Shown here: positions 35,499 through 47,733 of the stretch, one piece after another
How positions within the stretch are numbered: position 1 is the stretch's first letter
Layout: every line of letters starts with the position of its first letter
DNA from: Jaltomata sinuosa
Lineage: Eukaryota; Streptophyta; Magnoliopsida; Solanales; Solanaceae
Length of the DNA stretch: 64,000 nucleotides
Assembly (NCBI GenBank): GCA_003996215.1
Contig: QJPP01002920.1
Span: forward strand, 62,001-126,000
Reading direction: 5' to 3'
Notes under the pieces: model-generated
Told to the model about the DNA's origin: nothing
Databases searched by the model: none
Seen by the model: only the letters and a program-made list of their open reading frames with translations
Translations under genes and position numbers: made by a program

Positions 35499-36900
35499 CT
35501 TGGTAGTCTTATACTGTAGTAACCAAACACTTTAGTCGTTTCAATTTGTTTGACCTATTTTGACTCGGTACGAAGTTTAAGAAAATAAAAAAAACTTTTT
35601 ATGTCAAATGTATCAAAATGCTTTTTAATCTTGTGGTCTTAAACATGCCACGTGAAAAGTTAAAATTAAAGAGTTACTAAAAAAAGAAAGAATCATTTTT
35701 TTTTAAATAGACTAAAAAAAATAAATTAAACAAATTAAAATGGTATACGTCTCTCTTTTTAAGTGCAATGTTCTTTTAATGTCTGCATTGTAAAGGTTTG
35801 ACCCCTTGGACATGCATGGAATTTTAAGTTTATATACAACCAATGCAACACTATGAAGTAGTTGACAGGCCCAACATTAGAATTCAAGTGAAGAAAGGTG
35901 CACAATTTCATATTTGATCCCGACTACATTTTGTTTGATTACTTTTAATTATAGGGGTTCTAAAACAATTTTATAAGCTTATTTGATGAGGAGCAACCTT
36001 TCTCTTTTTTCTTTACTTTTTGATAAGCTAGAGTGTAAGTATGTGACCCTCACTCCTAATATTGGAATGCGAGGTTGAGATTGAGGTTGAGATCGAGATC
36101 GAGGTCAGATTTTGTCCCCCTCCATGCTCCTTTGGCTTTATCTATTGAATCTCCTTTGAGGAAACCTTTGACAAAAAAATAAAAATAAATAGCAAGACTA
36201 TAAAAAAAAAAATCAGGATGTGATGCAAGCAATTACTCATTTTGAGCCCATATTATTTAACGATGGGATCGTAATATTTTTATCTGGGCGATTAAAAAAT
36301 AATAATGTGATATCTAGATAGTCCTTTAAATTTGATATATTTTATAAGATAAATACTTAAACTTAGTTAGTAAGCAAATAGATACTTGAACTTGATAGAA
36401 ATGTGTCTTTGGTACACTTGTGTGTAAGGCCAAGTGAGTGAAACACACTTGCTTCTAATATATTAAATAGACCAATATTAGATGACATGTGTTATTCTAA
36501 AAAAATTAAAACTATAACTAAAAAAAAAAACAATTTAAAAAATACAAATTCACTTCTATCTTGCTTTGACTTGTCAATAATCTGTAAAGTTTAAATGTCA
36601 AATTCAATTGCGTACAATTGGGAATTTCATTCATCAACTGAAATATCAACCAAAAGAACACTAGAAAAATCACAAAATAATTACAATTTTTTAATTTTTT
36701 TTTTACCAAAGTCCCAAATAGATTATTGCAACTAAAACATACAGAATCTCCTTAATTCCTTCTTTGCCAATTTTTAAGAAAAAAATTACACAAAAAATGA
36801 TACAAAATATGCATATATAGGTTGAAAGAAAAAAGAAGAGGTGGGTGAGAGTGAAGGTAAGGGAGAAGATAAGTTTATTAAATACCCAGAGTAAAAGTAT
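34991..36900. other. AT-rich gene-free DNA with a TA microsatellite
   Basis: (TA)n of about 40 bp lies at 35456-35495. A probable Stowaway lies at about 35533-35745 ('gtttcaatttgtttgacc' against 'aaacaaattaaaatgg'). Hydrophobic minus-strand frames at 36518-36954 come from A/T-rich DNA and show no domain. Confidence 0.45.
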
Positions 36901-38449
36901 GGAAAAACTACATAAACAATCAAACATCATTACCCTAATTACTAAATATCCCAATACTTTAAAATAATTACATTTATCCCATTAAATTAAAATTACATGG
37001 TTAAAAAATTGTATCTATCACAATCCCTAAATAAGGGCCTAAAATCACTCAACTTGTATCTAAAGGTAACGGTTGTTCTCTCTCTATAATCGTTTTTCCC
37101 AAATCACGCCTTCAACCAAGGCTCCATCTTCCACACGATCTTCCTCCACTTTTCAAGAAAATTTGGTGCTTGCTGGATCATAATCTTCCATTGTTGAGGT
37201 TGGTAAAATTCGTTTTTCAACTTTTACTATAGTTTAGTTCTAAGTTATCATAATCTATAAGAGCAATTACTTGATAACGAATCAACGATTGCCTTCATGA
37301 TAACGAATCAGATAACTTGATAATACCAAGTAACCAACAATGACCTTCATTTGATTTAGGTATATCTCAAATGGAGAACAATGAAGTGCCTTCTCCGACC
37401 TTTGTTCCGGCTGTTAGAGACTTTGAAGAAGAAGATTTTCTGAAAATAGATCCAAATTTAGAAACGATCAAGTCAAAATGAATGAATTGCACAAAAATTT
37501 GAAATCAAGAACAAGGGACTCAAACCCAGATGTTATTTTCCAGTGTTACCAACTTGTTACCATGTATCCAGTGTTATTTTCCATGTATCCAAGTATACAT
37601 ATATCTATCTGAGTTGTAAATGTGTAACTTTTGTAAATTTAAAGTTTCAAATCAAAACAAAGCAATACGTATCCAGGGATAACATTGTAAGCAAATCTTG
37701 TGTTACATGTATCCAAGATTAATTCATGTTAACATGTATCCCAATACTACTGCAACCTGCTATTTGAGATGTTGGTAACATGTATCCTTAACACTATTAC
37801 AATGTATCCAAGCTTACAAACTTGTATCCAATATTAACATGTATCCAAGTATACCTATATCTATTTGTTGTTTAGATGGGTATCCTTAGATATTGGGAAG
37901 TATCCTTAACACTGTTATAATGTATCCAAGCTTATAATCTTGGATACAGTGTTAACAGTGTATCCAAGTATACCGATTGTTGTTTGTTGTTTAAATGTGT
38001 ATCCTTAGATATTTGAGATCTATTATTACCTGTATCCTGTATAATGGAGTTACTTGCTGGTTTGATGTGTATTCAAGTAATTTTAAATTAAAATTTGAAT
38101 TCTCCAGTTGTTTGTGGAGGTGAGGATACTGCAGATGCATTTCAAAGTGATTGACGCGTGATTTACTCCTCATTAATTGTAAATCTGTTATTTCCTTTTA
38201 AAGCGCCCTAATAGTAATAGATTTACAATTAATGATTTACTCCTCATTAATTGTAAATATTTTATTTCCTTTTAAAGCACCAAAATAGAAACAGATTTAC
38301 CATTAATGAAGAGGTTATATGTATCCAGGATACACGAAAATACAAAGGATACACGTCTTTCCTTTTTTAAACTACCGGAGAAAATGTAATATTTTAAAGT
38401 AGTGGGATAAAACGTAATTAGGGACCAAACTTTTTTATGTTGTTTACAC
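36901..38449. mobile_element. Mutator-like element with long TIRs and a GTATCC-repeat core
   Basis: Terminal segments of about 75 bp are inverted relatives: 'ctacataaacaatcaaa...cctaattac...atcccaatactttaaaataattacattt' at the left, and the inverse of 'aaatgtaatattttaaagtagtgggataaaacgtaattaggg...gttgtttac' at the right. TAAAAGTAT (9 bp) lies directly outside both ends (36892-36900 and 38450-38458). Together these indicate a non-autonomous Mutator-like element. The interior carries more than twenty 'tgtatcc/gtatccaagtata' motifs (about 37540-38030) and a 70-bp direct repeat ('gatttactcctcattaattgtaaat') at about 38160-38300. Confidence 0.75.
37371..37481 (+). CDS. Possible 36-aa reading frame inside the MULE
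   Basis: A short frame from ATG to TGA has an acidic, non-repetitive composition (it opens MENNEVPSPTFVP and has EEEDF in the middle). It stands out from the repeat-rich surroundings and may be a scrap of a captured host exon. Nothing is recognised, and it may equally be chance. Confidence 0.2.
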   Translation: MENNEVPSPTFVPAVRDFEEEDFLKIDPNLETIKSK

Positions 38450-38991
38450 TAAAAGTATTTGTGAATAGAAGAGAAAGAATCATTGGGAAAATTGAGATTA
38501 TCAAAAGAAATTATTCAATAAATAAGTATATTTCTACTTTTCTTTTAAGAAGATTTTTTTTGTTGGCTTATTTAAATTGAATAAAAGTGCACTCTCTCAA
38601 ATGAAAGTGTAAAACATACTCTTTGCCATGTCAACCTAAAGTATTCATTTGACACACTTACAAGACATATCAAGTTTAAGAGACTATTTAGGTATTTGGT
38701 CAAAAATATTTCATTCGCCTAACTGAAATTATTTGTAGCTTATAGATATATACTAAATATATAATAAATGACAATATTATCAAAATTAATTTCAGACATT
38801 ATATATCTAAAATTGATCCTAAATAGATAAATTTATAAAAAATTTATGCACTATAAATATAACTTAAATACTAATCTCAAAATCGAATATCTATGTACTT
38901 CAACCCCGTGATACTGTTTGTGTTAAGAGATTAAAGAAGAGAATTGTATCGCTCTTCAAAAGTGGGTTTAATTAGGGTTGGCTAAAAGTCA
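38450..38991. other. AT-rich intergenic DNA
   Basis: Nothing recognisable beyond the right TSD of the MULE. Confidence 0.5.
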
Positions 38992-39248
38992 CTCCCTCCA
39001 TTTATTTCTACTTGTCTATGCTTAATTTGACATACTATTAAAGAAGTAATTAATAAAATGATAAGTTTACTATATCTTGAATATAGCAAATTCAATGTTT
39101 TAAAAAAAGCATTCAGAATGAATAGTACTTAATAATAAAGGTAAAATATGTAAAAAATAGTAAATTATCTCTTATTTTTTCAAATTGGACAAGTAAAAAT
39201 GAACATCTATTTTTAGTATAGTAGACAAATAAAAATGAATGAAAAAAG
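38992..39248. mobile_element. Stowaway-like MITE
   Basis: CTCCCTCCATTTATTTCTACTTGTC at the left and 'gacaaataaaaatgaatgaaaaaag' at the right, followed by TA. Length 257 bp. Confidence 0.65.
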
Positions 39249-40902
39249 TATAAACTAGGAATATTAATTGTTTAAAGCATATAGTAAAAAAAAAAGAATA
39301 GCTTTAATTTATTGCTAAATATGGACGGATAGTCTAGTACTCTAGTTATTATTGAGGAATTTTCATAAACCAATACAGTTCGGTTGGTATCACAGTTTGG
39401 TTGCATTTTACCAGACGTAGCTACACTTTAGTTATTTACCATTTACAACAACACATTGGGTGTCAGGTGCCTATATCACTGTATTCATTCTCGCAATGAG
39501 TAGAACCTGTGTTACCTGTATTCACTCGATCAGAGAATATAATCTATATTAATTATATTTGTTCGCGCAACGAATATAAAAAAGATAAAATATTAAAAAT
39601 ACATAGGCATATACAAGGATACGAATAATAAATATACATGGATATATAACCATAAATTACATTCATGATATACATGGATATATAACCATAAATTACATTC
39701 ATGTATGAAAAAATGACTAGAGAAAGTTGCCGGATGGTAAACACTCACATACGTAATACAAAATTTATGGAAGCCGGCTGCTGGATTTCAGATGTGTACT
39801 CCAGCATGACCTCTGTTTTTTCGTCTCTGTAGGTTTTGATTTGCCGCCAATTTTTTTAGGTGAGATTTAAAATTAAAAGTGTTTTGATTTGCTTGGCCAG
39901 ATAGAGGGCCATAGTTGTTCGATTTGCTTGGCCAAATGTCGAAACAGAGAGAAGAAGAGAAAGAAAAGAAGAACTGAGAAGCGGAGAGGGGCTGCTTAGG
40001 TAGAAAATGAATTACTTTTTTTATTTGCTATAAATTATAAAGATCAGTTATAAATGATAAAAATTTTAAAGTATAGTTTCTAATAAAAAATATATAGCAT
40101 AAATTAGTTACATCATGTAAAAATTCTTTAATTTAATTATTCATTGCATTTAGCACAGCACAAAAATTTTCTATAGAAAGTGAAGTCAATTCCTCTTATT
40201 CTAGCCCGTATCTATATTGAGGATGTTAGCTACGTATTTAAAATAAACTATCTTGGATTTTGTCGTAACAAATTTTATTTACTCATATGAAGATTTATTT
40301 AGTTTAATTTACGGTCTTAAAACATTATGCAAAATTCTATTAACAACTTAGGAAATTGAATATTTGAAAAGACGATTTGAAGTGTTCTTAATGTCACCCC
40401 ACAAACAAATAACGAAAGCTTTTTATTACTTCATTTGTTTTACTTTATTTGTTACAATTTGACTTAGCACACAATTTAATAAATAAATAAATATCTTTAA
40501 AACTTGTAATCTCATATATATCATAATATTTATATGGTTTTTTTAAAATGTATGGTCTTATATGACTAATATTTATGTGTATCAAAACTTCTAATTAAGA
40601 AATATAGAAACATTTCATTCTTTTAAATGGACTAATAAGAAAATGATGTCAAACTAAGTGGAACGGTGAGAGTAAGTGAGAGGTCAAATAATGGGTAGAA
40701 GGAAATAATGAAGTTTTTAAATATTAATTGTAATTTTTGAGTGGTTAAAAAGATATCTATCAAAGAACTAAATAAAGTACTTGGTCTCGTACGAACTAAC
40801 AAATTCAAACCAACAGCTTATGCATTTTTAATTGTTGTTAAACTATTATAAAAAAAACTATGTAATTTTGTTAGACGCTGAAAAAAATAATTATGAGGTA
40901 CC
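39249..40902. other. Gene-free DNA with a 40-bp direct duplication
   Basis: 'atatacatggatatataaccataaattacattcatg' is present twice in succession (about 39630-39705). A probable Stowaway lies at about 40428-40671. No coding signal. Confidence 0.5.
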
Positions 40903-41443
40903 TGTTATCCAATCTGTATTCAAACAATAAAAACAGAAAGCACAATAGTATGCTAAACAACAAAATAGTAAGCAAAAGTAATTTACAGAAAAATTCAGAA
41001 AAAGATGAAGAATTTAAATCGAGCCCACTGTATTCACAGTGTGTCTTTAAGGAAATTATTCCCCTCTATGTACCCGAGGTGTTGAAATATATCCTCCCAA
41101 GATAGAATGATTTACTCACCGGAGTAGCGGTACCTCAAACGCCGGTGACAGCGGACTCACTCGACAGCAATAAACCACACAAGAATTTTATGAAGTGCAA
41201 GAAGAAAAAAGAGTAGAAGATCAGAAAATTCGTAAGGAAAATCTGAGGGATCAATAGGTATTTATAGCCAACAAAGTGTTGCTTCACAAAGAGAAGCAAT
41301 GGTTCAGAAATGATGCAACTCTACGGAAGAGATGCATTGGTTCAGAAATGTCACAATGGTTTAGAAAGGTGCAACTCTTCAACTGAAAAGTTCCACCCTT
41401 TCACCCTCTATTTTCCTTTCATTTCTTTTCATAGAACCCAACA
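40903..41443 (-). mobile_element. Solo LTR (probably copia), minus orientation
   Basis: On the minus strand it begins TGTTGGGTTCTATG and ends ...GGATAACA. Flanks are gtacc / atacc, a near-matching 5-bp TSD. A good TATA box, GGCTATAAATACC, lies on the minus strand at about 41260-41272. No internal domain adjoins it. A 70-codon plus-strand frame (40893-41105) is the LTR read backwards. Confidence 0.55.
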
Positions 41444-43176
41444 ATACCTACTATATCCCACCAGGTACCACGTAACCATTCCCACAAAGGTTTAGGCAAA
41501 CAGAAAAAATCCACCTGAGACCTCGTGATATTCTCCCGCACATCATTGATCACAAGGTCATATCTTTAGGTATAAAAGGAAGATTCTATTATTCCGTTAA
41601 GGCCGAGAACTAAAATGAAAAACTACAACAGTATTGAAGGCATCACCTAGGTCAAATTCAAACGAACACATTCAAGAAATGCAACATGAGAGAGCTAAGA
41701 ATGTTTGGAATGTCAATGCGAGTTCTGTTTTCACAGTGAGTAGCCGCAAAAATGCATTTTGTTTGGTTTTGGTTTGGTAGAGTTTATGAAAGTAAATAAA
41801 AAAACTTTTAAATTTTATGGTATTAAACTAAAGATGTGTAGAGTACATATAGTATGATTAATCATATTATATATTTTAACACAAATGAAATGAAAAGTTC
41901 TTCTCCATTTCTACTATTACGAGTTACAATTCTTCGTGTGTTTCGTTATCTTTTAATGCCACAATATAGAGTTGAACTAAAATTGTAGTAAAATTTTGTA
42001 TAGTTGAAAGGTTGTTAGTGTTTTATGTCAAATAATAAGGATTATTTTAAATCAAACTTCAAACTTAAGAGACTATTTTGACCCTTATTCTTTCATTTAA
42101 AGTGACTTATAGCCACTATATATGCAAATGTATAAATTTGAATGACTTTGTTAGAATAAAAAGAAGATAATTAAATGACTTTAATAATCTTGAGTTGAGT
42201 GATCATTTGATACAATATCAAGCGAAAATAAATCCTAATTTTAAGAATAAGAAATAAAAAAATAGAAGATAGACACAAGAAACTAATTGACAACGTACTA
42301 TAGCTATAGAAAACTAAAACTTTCAATTAAGAATCCAAAACAAGCACCAAATCGACAACATAACTCTCATGAGAAAAGCAAAATTGATAAAAAAATAAAA
42401 AAAAATAAAGCTATATTGATCAAAGAGAAGTATCACGTCATCAGTCTTAAGACTAGAATTATATAATAAATAGATAATAGATATTCAAGTGAAGATAAAA
42501 CAATAATTTAATTTTTAATTTTGGAGTTTTCCATGTATAATATAGTATGAGAACAGGAGAAAACTCCTTTTTACGAAAACTAATAATCCTATACTAACAC
42601 AAATTAGTCCGTATTTTTTTGTTCATTTAATTTCGTTCAACCGAAGCAATTGTTTAAATTTGAAAACTTTAAACTTGCAATATATACAAGAAACAAAACT
42701 TTCTATATTTTTAGCATGTAATTTGCTAGAATGTGTTACCTATCCAACTTAGCAAGTATTTGAGTTAATTTTTTCTAAATCGTTGGAATGCCCATCTTAT
42801 TATTTCCTGATTGGCCATAATTTATCATGAAATCTTTTATTTACTAAATGAAGTTATTACTATATATTAGGCCAATTTTAACTCAGCTAAATATTTTCTA
42901 ATAATGCAAATAATTTACTAGGATTCATTTCAAGCATAAAATCATGTTAATCCACTATAATTAAGTGATAGATTTTTAAAAAAAATATATATGAATTAAC
43001 AAATGAAAGAATGAACAAACCTCCTTTTACAAATGAAAGAATTAACAAAGAAGGATGGCCCAAGTTGAGTAATTTGTCGAAGTTGAGACTTGTCTTCCTC
43101 TTCAAATCTGTCCAAAATCACTTGATAGTTCATCACTTTTTGAATTTATTGAATCTTGTTAAAGTTATTGACATTG
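41444..43176. other. AT-rich intergenic DNA
   Basis: Nothing recognisable. Confidence 0.5.
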
Positions 43177-44793
43177 TCATATGAGTCTGCTTTGCCAGTC
43201 GTATCGATAGGTATTTAAGAACAACACCTTTCCGCACCAACTATTCTTTCTTCCGTGCTTCTTTTTGTTATTGTGTTGTTGTCTAGGAGAAATATCGGCA
43301 TCCGTAGCTGCATTGGCAAAACACTGATCCAATATAGCCTCTTCCTCACCTTCCTCAAAGATGTCCTTACCTAGTAGGTTAGAAAATCTATTTGGAGGGC
43401 AAGTACTACTTCCACTTACTTGTAATTGTTTGTTAGTGTTAACAGGAGTAAGATTGGTCAATTTTTCAACACTAGAACTTACCAATGCATCTGTTATGAA
43501 CTCAGCCAAAGTGGAGGATAGTTTTGGAAAACTAGCAAACTATTTGTGGGACCCAGGTTAGGAATACTAGTTAAATATCAGTAGGTTAGGGGAAAATTGA
43601 TATTGAATGTTGTTGAGTCATCTCTATCTCCCATCTCTGTTTTTTCTGGCTTCTCACCCCCTTCTCTGAATCTGTCTCTCATCTCCTTCTTCTATAATTT
43701 CTATCCCATCCCTGTTTTATCTTAGAGTACTCTTATCTCTTGTAATATCTTTAGTTCTATCAATAAATATTTGTTACAGCATCAAGAAGCTCCTTGTCAC
43801 AAGCAGAAAAGTTCTGAACTTGCTTCCCAATAAGTGATGGAGATGAAGCATTGACAATGCCACTACCAATGAGCATAAAGGAGGTGCTTTGGGGCTCAAT
43901 TTACTACGCGTAGGAGGAGATGTAAGCTGCTCTCACCTTCTTCCTCGACCATGTCAGTCCAATGACTCTCACTCGTAACATATTTTTCCCCGTCAGAAGA
44001 GGCCAAATTGTTTGTTGAATTAGTTTGAGAAGGGATCTCCTATATTGGGGTATGTAATCCAACCTCTTTAGATACCTTATGATGTACATTCAATATAGGA
44101 GCTGCAGGTGCCGAATAATTTTTTTTTGTTGCATTATCCTCAACGGCCACCAATTGCCTCTCATTAAGCTTCAACTCCTTCTCAATAATAGCAACTGCAA
44201 CTCCTTCTCGCTCTGTTGCGAGCTATTTAGATAATTCCACGCTTCAACAACACCTGATTCAGTCTCAATTTGTTTAGAGTTTCTCGCGTCAATCAAAGAT
44301 GGTGTAGAATGATCCAAAGCAATCTGTTCCTTGCTTATCGTTACATCTGAAGAAATATATGTGGCAATGCATTTTCCCTGGCCATCTTTAGAAACACTCT
44401 GGTCTCCACTTGTTACTTCAGCTGCATTGTCCATCAATTGCTGTCCAAAATTTTCATCTCGAACTGTGTACCTTCAGCAACATGGTTCTCTTTTATCTCC
44501 TTAGCACGGCAATTCTCTAGAGAATGTCCTTGAAGTTTGCATTCAATACAATACTTCGGCAAATAGTCATAGTAAATTTTTTTTTGCCAAACTGTAGTGA
44601 CTTTCCTAGTTTCAATATTTCTACAAGATAGCTCAATTCCTTTTGGAAAATCATCTAATAAATTCACCTTGACCTTTACTTGAGGAACACTCGGTCGAGT
44701 TTGATCCTTAGTTGCTTTATCAACAACCATACGCTTCCCTACAGCTAAAGCTATGGAGAAAACAGAGTCACGATCGAACAAATTACATGCCAA
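43177..44793 (-). pseudogene. LINE ORF1-like remnant (DUF4283 / CCHC zinc knuckle)
   Basis: Three disconnected frames read in order on the minus strand. The first (44793-44434) has a DUF4283-like tail (VKVNLLDDFPKGIEL) and the knuckle CIECKLQGHSLENC, a CX2CX4HX4C motif. The middle part (44437-44171) is Ser/Glu-rich linker. The last (43509-43177) has the segment EEEAILDQCFANAATDADIS, which is typical of the C-terminal half of such ORF1 proteins in Solanaceae. They are separated by frameshifts, stops and an inserted piece at about 43549-43780 that reads TGTGGGACCC...TTGTTACAGCA, itself LTR-like. In L1-type plant LINEs this protein binds element RNA. No reverse transcriptase follows. Confidence 0.7.
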
Positions 44794-45120
44794 ATATTGT
44801 ATTTTTTTGCCTAAACAACATGCAGGAAATACAATTATAGCTTTTTTAAGTTTGTCTAAAACTCACGCTTGTATAAAGTACATATCTTTTAAAAATACTT
44901 TAACAATGTTTCTCATTGATCAATTTCGTCTACATATCAACCCAATTATTATTACATGAGCTGAATATTAGATTTATCGAAATGGTTGAGTTAATAAATA
45001 ACGGCGCTTAGTATTTGAACACATTTGTTGCCATTTTCTTTCGAAGGACACATATCGACACTAATGTGCCAAAAAAAATACTAGTGTGCCGGGAGAGGCA
45101 CGGGAGAAGTTTGTCCGATG

Positions 45121-45881
45121 TAGAGGTGTTAAATGGGTGGGTTGAGCTAATTAAATTTGAGCGCGTCAAATTGGTTGAGTTAATAAATGAACGGGTTATT
45201 GACCTGCCCAAAAAATACTTGGGCTAAAATGCAGGTGATAACCCAACCCGTTCAATTCTTACTAAGTTATAATTATTTTATTTGTTCTTTTATAAATATT
45301 TTTGTTAAATGTCTCACATCGGATATGAAATGGGTAATTGGTCTCCTTATAAGGGTTGGACAATCCTCCTCCCTTTGAGCTAGCTTTTGGAGTGTGAGTT
45401 AGGCCCAAGACCTAATTTCACATGGTATCAGAGCCAGACCCATTCCAATTCTTTGTTCACCGATGTTGGCCCCCCATATTATATTGTTCATGCTCCAGTT
45501 AACTAGGTCTGGACGTGCGGGGGAATGTTAAATGTCCCACATTAGATATGAAATGGGTAATTGGTCTCCTTATAAGGCTTGGATAATTCTCCTCCCTTTG
45601 AGCTAGCTTTTGGGGTGTGTGTTAGGGCCAGGACCTAATTTCACAGTTTTAGTACCTAATAATTTTTATTTTTTTTTATTATGGCTATATATAAGATATC
45701 AAGTTTAAAAAAAAAGTCTTTTTAAAAATATTTTGAAGATATTTCTCATGAGTCAATTTGGGCTATATATCAACTTAATTTTAAATGAATTGAAATGAAT
45801 TGAGCTAATAAATGAGCGAAGTCAATAACACAATAACACGTCCAAACATAAAAGGGTTGGGCGAAATTTTGCCACCCCTAG
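45121..45881. mobile_element. Degenerate TIR element hosting a TRIM
   Basis: Ends AGAGGTGTTAAATGGG and '...aaattttgccacccct' are imperfect inverted partners. The interior repeats 'gttgagttaataaatgaacgg / attgagctaataaatgagcg' in mirrored halves. The TRIM at 45303-45645 splits it. A related end lies at about 62092. No clear TSD. Confidence 0.4.
45303..45645 (+). mobile_element. TRIM retrotransposon, complete (343 bp)
   Basis: Two direct repeats of 120 bp, 45303-45422 and 45526-45645, both start TGTTAAATGTC and end AATTTCACA. Directly after the left copy is TGGTATCAGAGCC (45423-45435), complementary to the 3' end of initiator Met-tRNA, the classical primer-binding site. A purine-rich 'gtgcgggggaa' precedes the right copy. 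The internal region of 103 bp has no coding capacity. Flanks atttt / gtttt are a near-matching 5-bp TSD. Size and layout are those of terminal-repeat retrotransposons in miniature, which move with enzymes supplied by other elements. Confidence 0.85.
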
Positions 45882-46426
45882 TCTGAAGATATGCCAATAC
45901 TAGAGACAAGTTAAATAATTTGGAAAAGAAACTATATATAGCTTTAATTGAATAATTCCCTACACACATGGATACAAACTATACTACTTCACTAGATTTG
46001 ATGTTGTTACATGACAAAGAGAAAACACAATTACTACAAAACATATTTTTTAAATTGATTAGCCAATAAAATACTATTCTTTAAAAGTATTTTTTTTAAA
46101 AACACTTTTGACCAAAAAAATGTGCATTTCTAAATAAGTATTCGAGAATTTGGCAAAACAGGCTAAATATAAATAAGCAAATAAATGAGAAACTCTCAAA
46201 ATGAGTCTTATCAATGTAATAAAAATAAAATAGTAGTAACATATATCTCACAGACTGGAATTTTCATAAATCACAAAGAAGGGAACACATCATCCTTCAA
46301 ACTTATTAATTTATCTAGGTTTTAAAATCTCTAAAAATTGAAAAAATTAAATAATAACATAAAATTAAGCCATCATAATTTTGATAGAACAATCCAATGC
46401 TGCTTTGATTTTTAGAATTGTAGAGC
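45882..46426. other. AT-rich DNA at the left edge of the duplicated block
   Basis: Nothing recognisable; the block shared with 52-53.9 kb begins near its right end. Confidence 0.45.
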
Positions 46427-47091
46427 TCAATTTTTTTTAGGACCAACTCTATTCTTGAGATCATCATGTATTTTCTTTATAAGATTGAGAATATTCAATA
46501 ACTTTTTGTTCTGCAAAAGAAAATAGAACAATAATCTCTAAGATTTACCTTATATATACATATAACATAAAACATATTTTGCGCTATCAGTGAATTTTAA
46601 CCTATGATAGCATGTTATTTATAATCGTTTTCAGATTACCAATTAATGCTTATCAAAAAAATTAGTTACAGTTAGCTAGAAAATGACATTTGTATATAAG
46701 TATTTTTATTTTCACCTTTCAAAGCATAGAACTTAAACTTTAATATATGCGAGATATGTGAACTGACTTCTGCCTTCAATCAATCAAACTCCTCAGACAA
46801 CTTTTGATTTTCATTACAAGTCGAGCAAATTTGATTATTCATTTTTTCACCCAGGAATTTGTGTTCCAAGCGGAGAAATTTGTTTAGAAGCTTAAGTGCC
46901 TCGTTTTCTCTAAAAATAATAAGCAACACAAAAAAAATTCATGAAGAATGTAAAATAAATAAGAGTTTAACATTGTTATGTAATTCAAAAGATATCTACA
47001 AAGATTTAACTATTCATAAGAAGTGTGATTAAAAAGAAACTCAGTTGATAAGTTCTTATTCTGAACAAGAAATTCTTTTTGGAGAAGCCAT
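46427..47091 (-). pseudogene. Decayed paralogue of the 85-aa zipper-type gene
   Basis: Exon-like segments 47091-~47041, 46909-46768 and 46510-46427 match the three exons of the gene at 52112-53065 in order, with a conserved TATA box (47177-47187). Exon 1 reads MASPKRISCSE and then TAA where the other copy has CAA. The strong GTGAGT donor has become CTGAGT. Exon 2 has an in-frame TGA after EEFD. Before that it reads ENEALKLLN...EKMNNQICSTC, very like the start of the HD-ZIP IV zipper-loop-zipper with its CxxC. Exon 3 reads NKKLLNILNLIKKIHDDLKN. Two stops and a lost splice site make it a pseudogene, though it keeps the Cys pair that the open copy has lost. Confidence 0.6.
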
Positions 47092-47733
47092 TGAAGCGAG
47101 AGAGGAAATTAAGAATAAAAAAACTTTTATTTTTCTTTAATTTGCTATATGACTTGGTTCTCACAAAAGGGAAAGCCCTTTAAATAGATCGATTCCATAA
47201 TGTTTTTACCAAAAATAATATTCAAAATTCATATTAATGTAATAGAAAATTATGGAAAATAATTAAATAAAATTGAATTTAATTTGTTGCTCAATGACAT
47301 GAGGTTAATTGAGCCAAAAGAGTCATTAATCAAGAATCTAGATCTTGAAACATGGATATTTAGAAATAAATTTAAAATTTGATAATTATTTTCCAAATGG
47401 GGTAACCAAATATTGTAAAGAGCAGTAGCATTTATAAATTTTCTTAAGAAGTTTAACTATTAAAATAATTGTTTATATATGTAACTTTATTATATTTATT
47501 ATAAATTATTCGTGTTGTTATTTCGTTGTCATCGTAATGATTACTATTAATTATGCAATTGTTGATAATATAATATAAAAAATACACAGTTTTTGGGTCA
47601 TCAAAAATGATAAAGCAGGATAACCATTCATAAAAAGCGAGAAAAATAAAGAAAAGTTATATAAGCCTTTATATTAACTTGATATTCCAAAAATATGACC
47701 AACAACTTATTTAAAAGTGAGTGATTAATGTGG
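47092..47733. promoter_or_regulatory. Promoter block of the pseudogene copy
   Basis: A TATA box (TCTATTTAAAGG on the minus strand, 47177-47187) and about 500 bp of upstream sequence are shared with 53066-53895. Shared phrases include 'gttgctcaatgacat', 'ggaaataaatttaaaatttga' and 'aaaaagcgag'. So the promoter was duplicated with the gene. Confidence 0.5.

Noticed and set aside
36518..36954. Two hydrophobic minus-strand frames resembling membrane proteins
   Set aside because: AT-rich DNA read backwards gives Phe/Leu/Ile-rich peptides; one overlaps a MULE end and neither has a domain.
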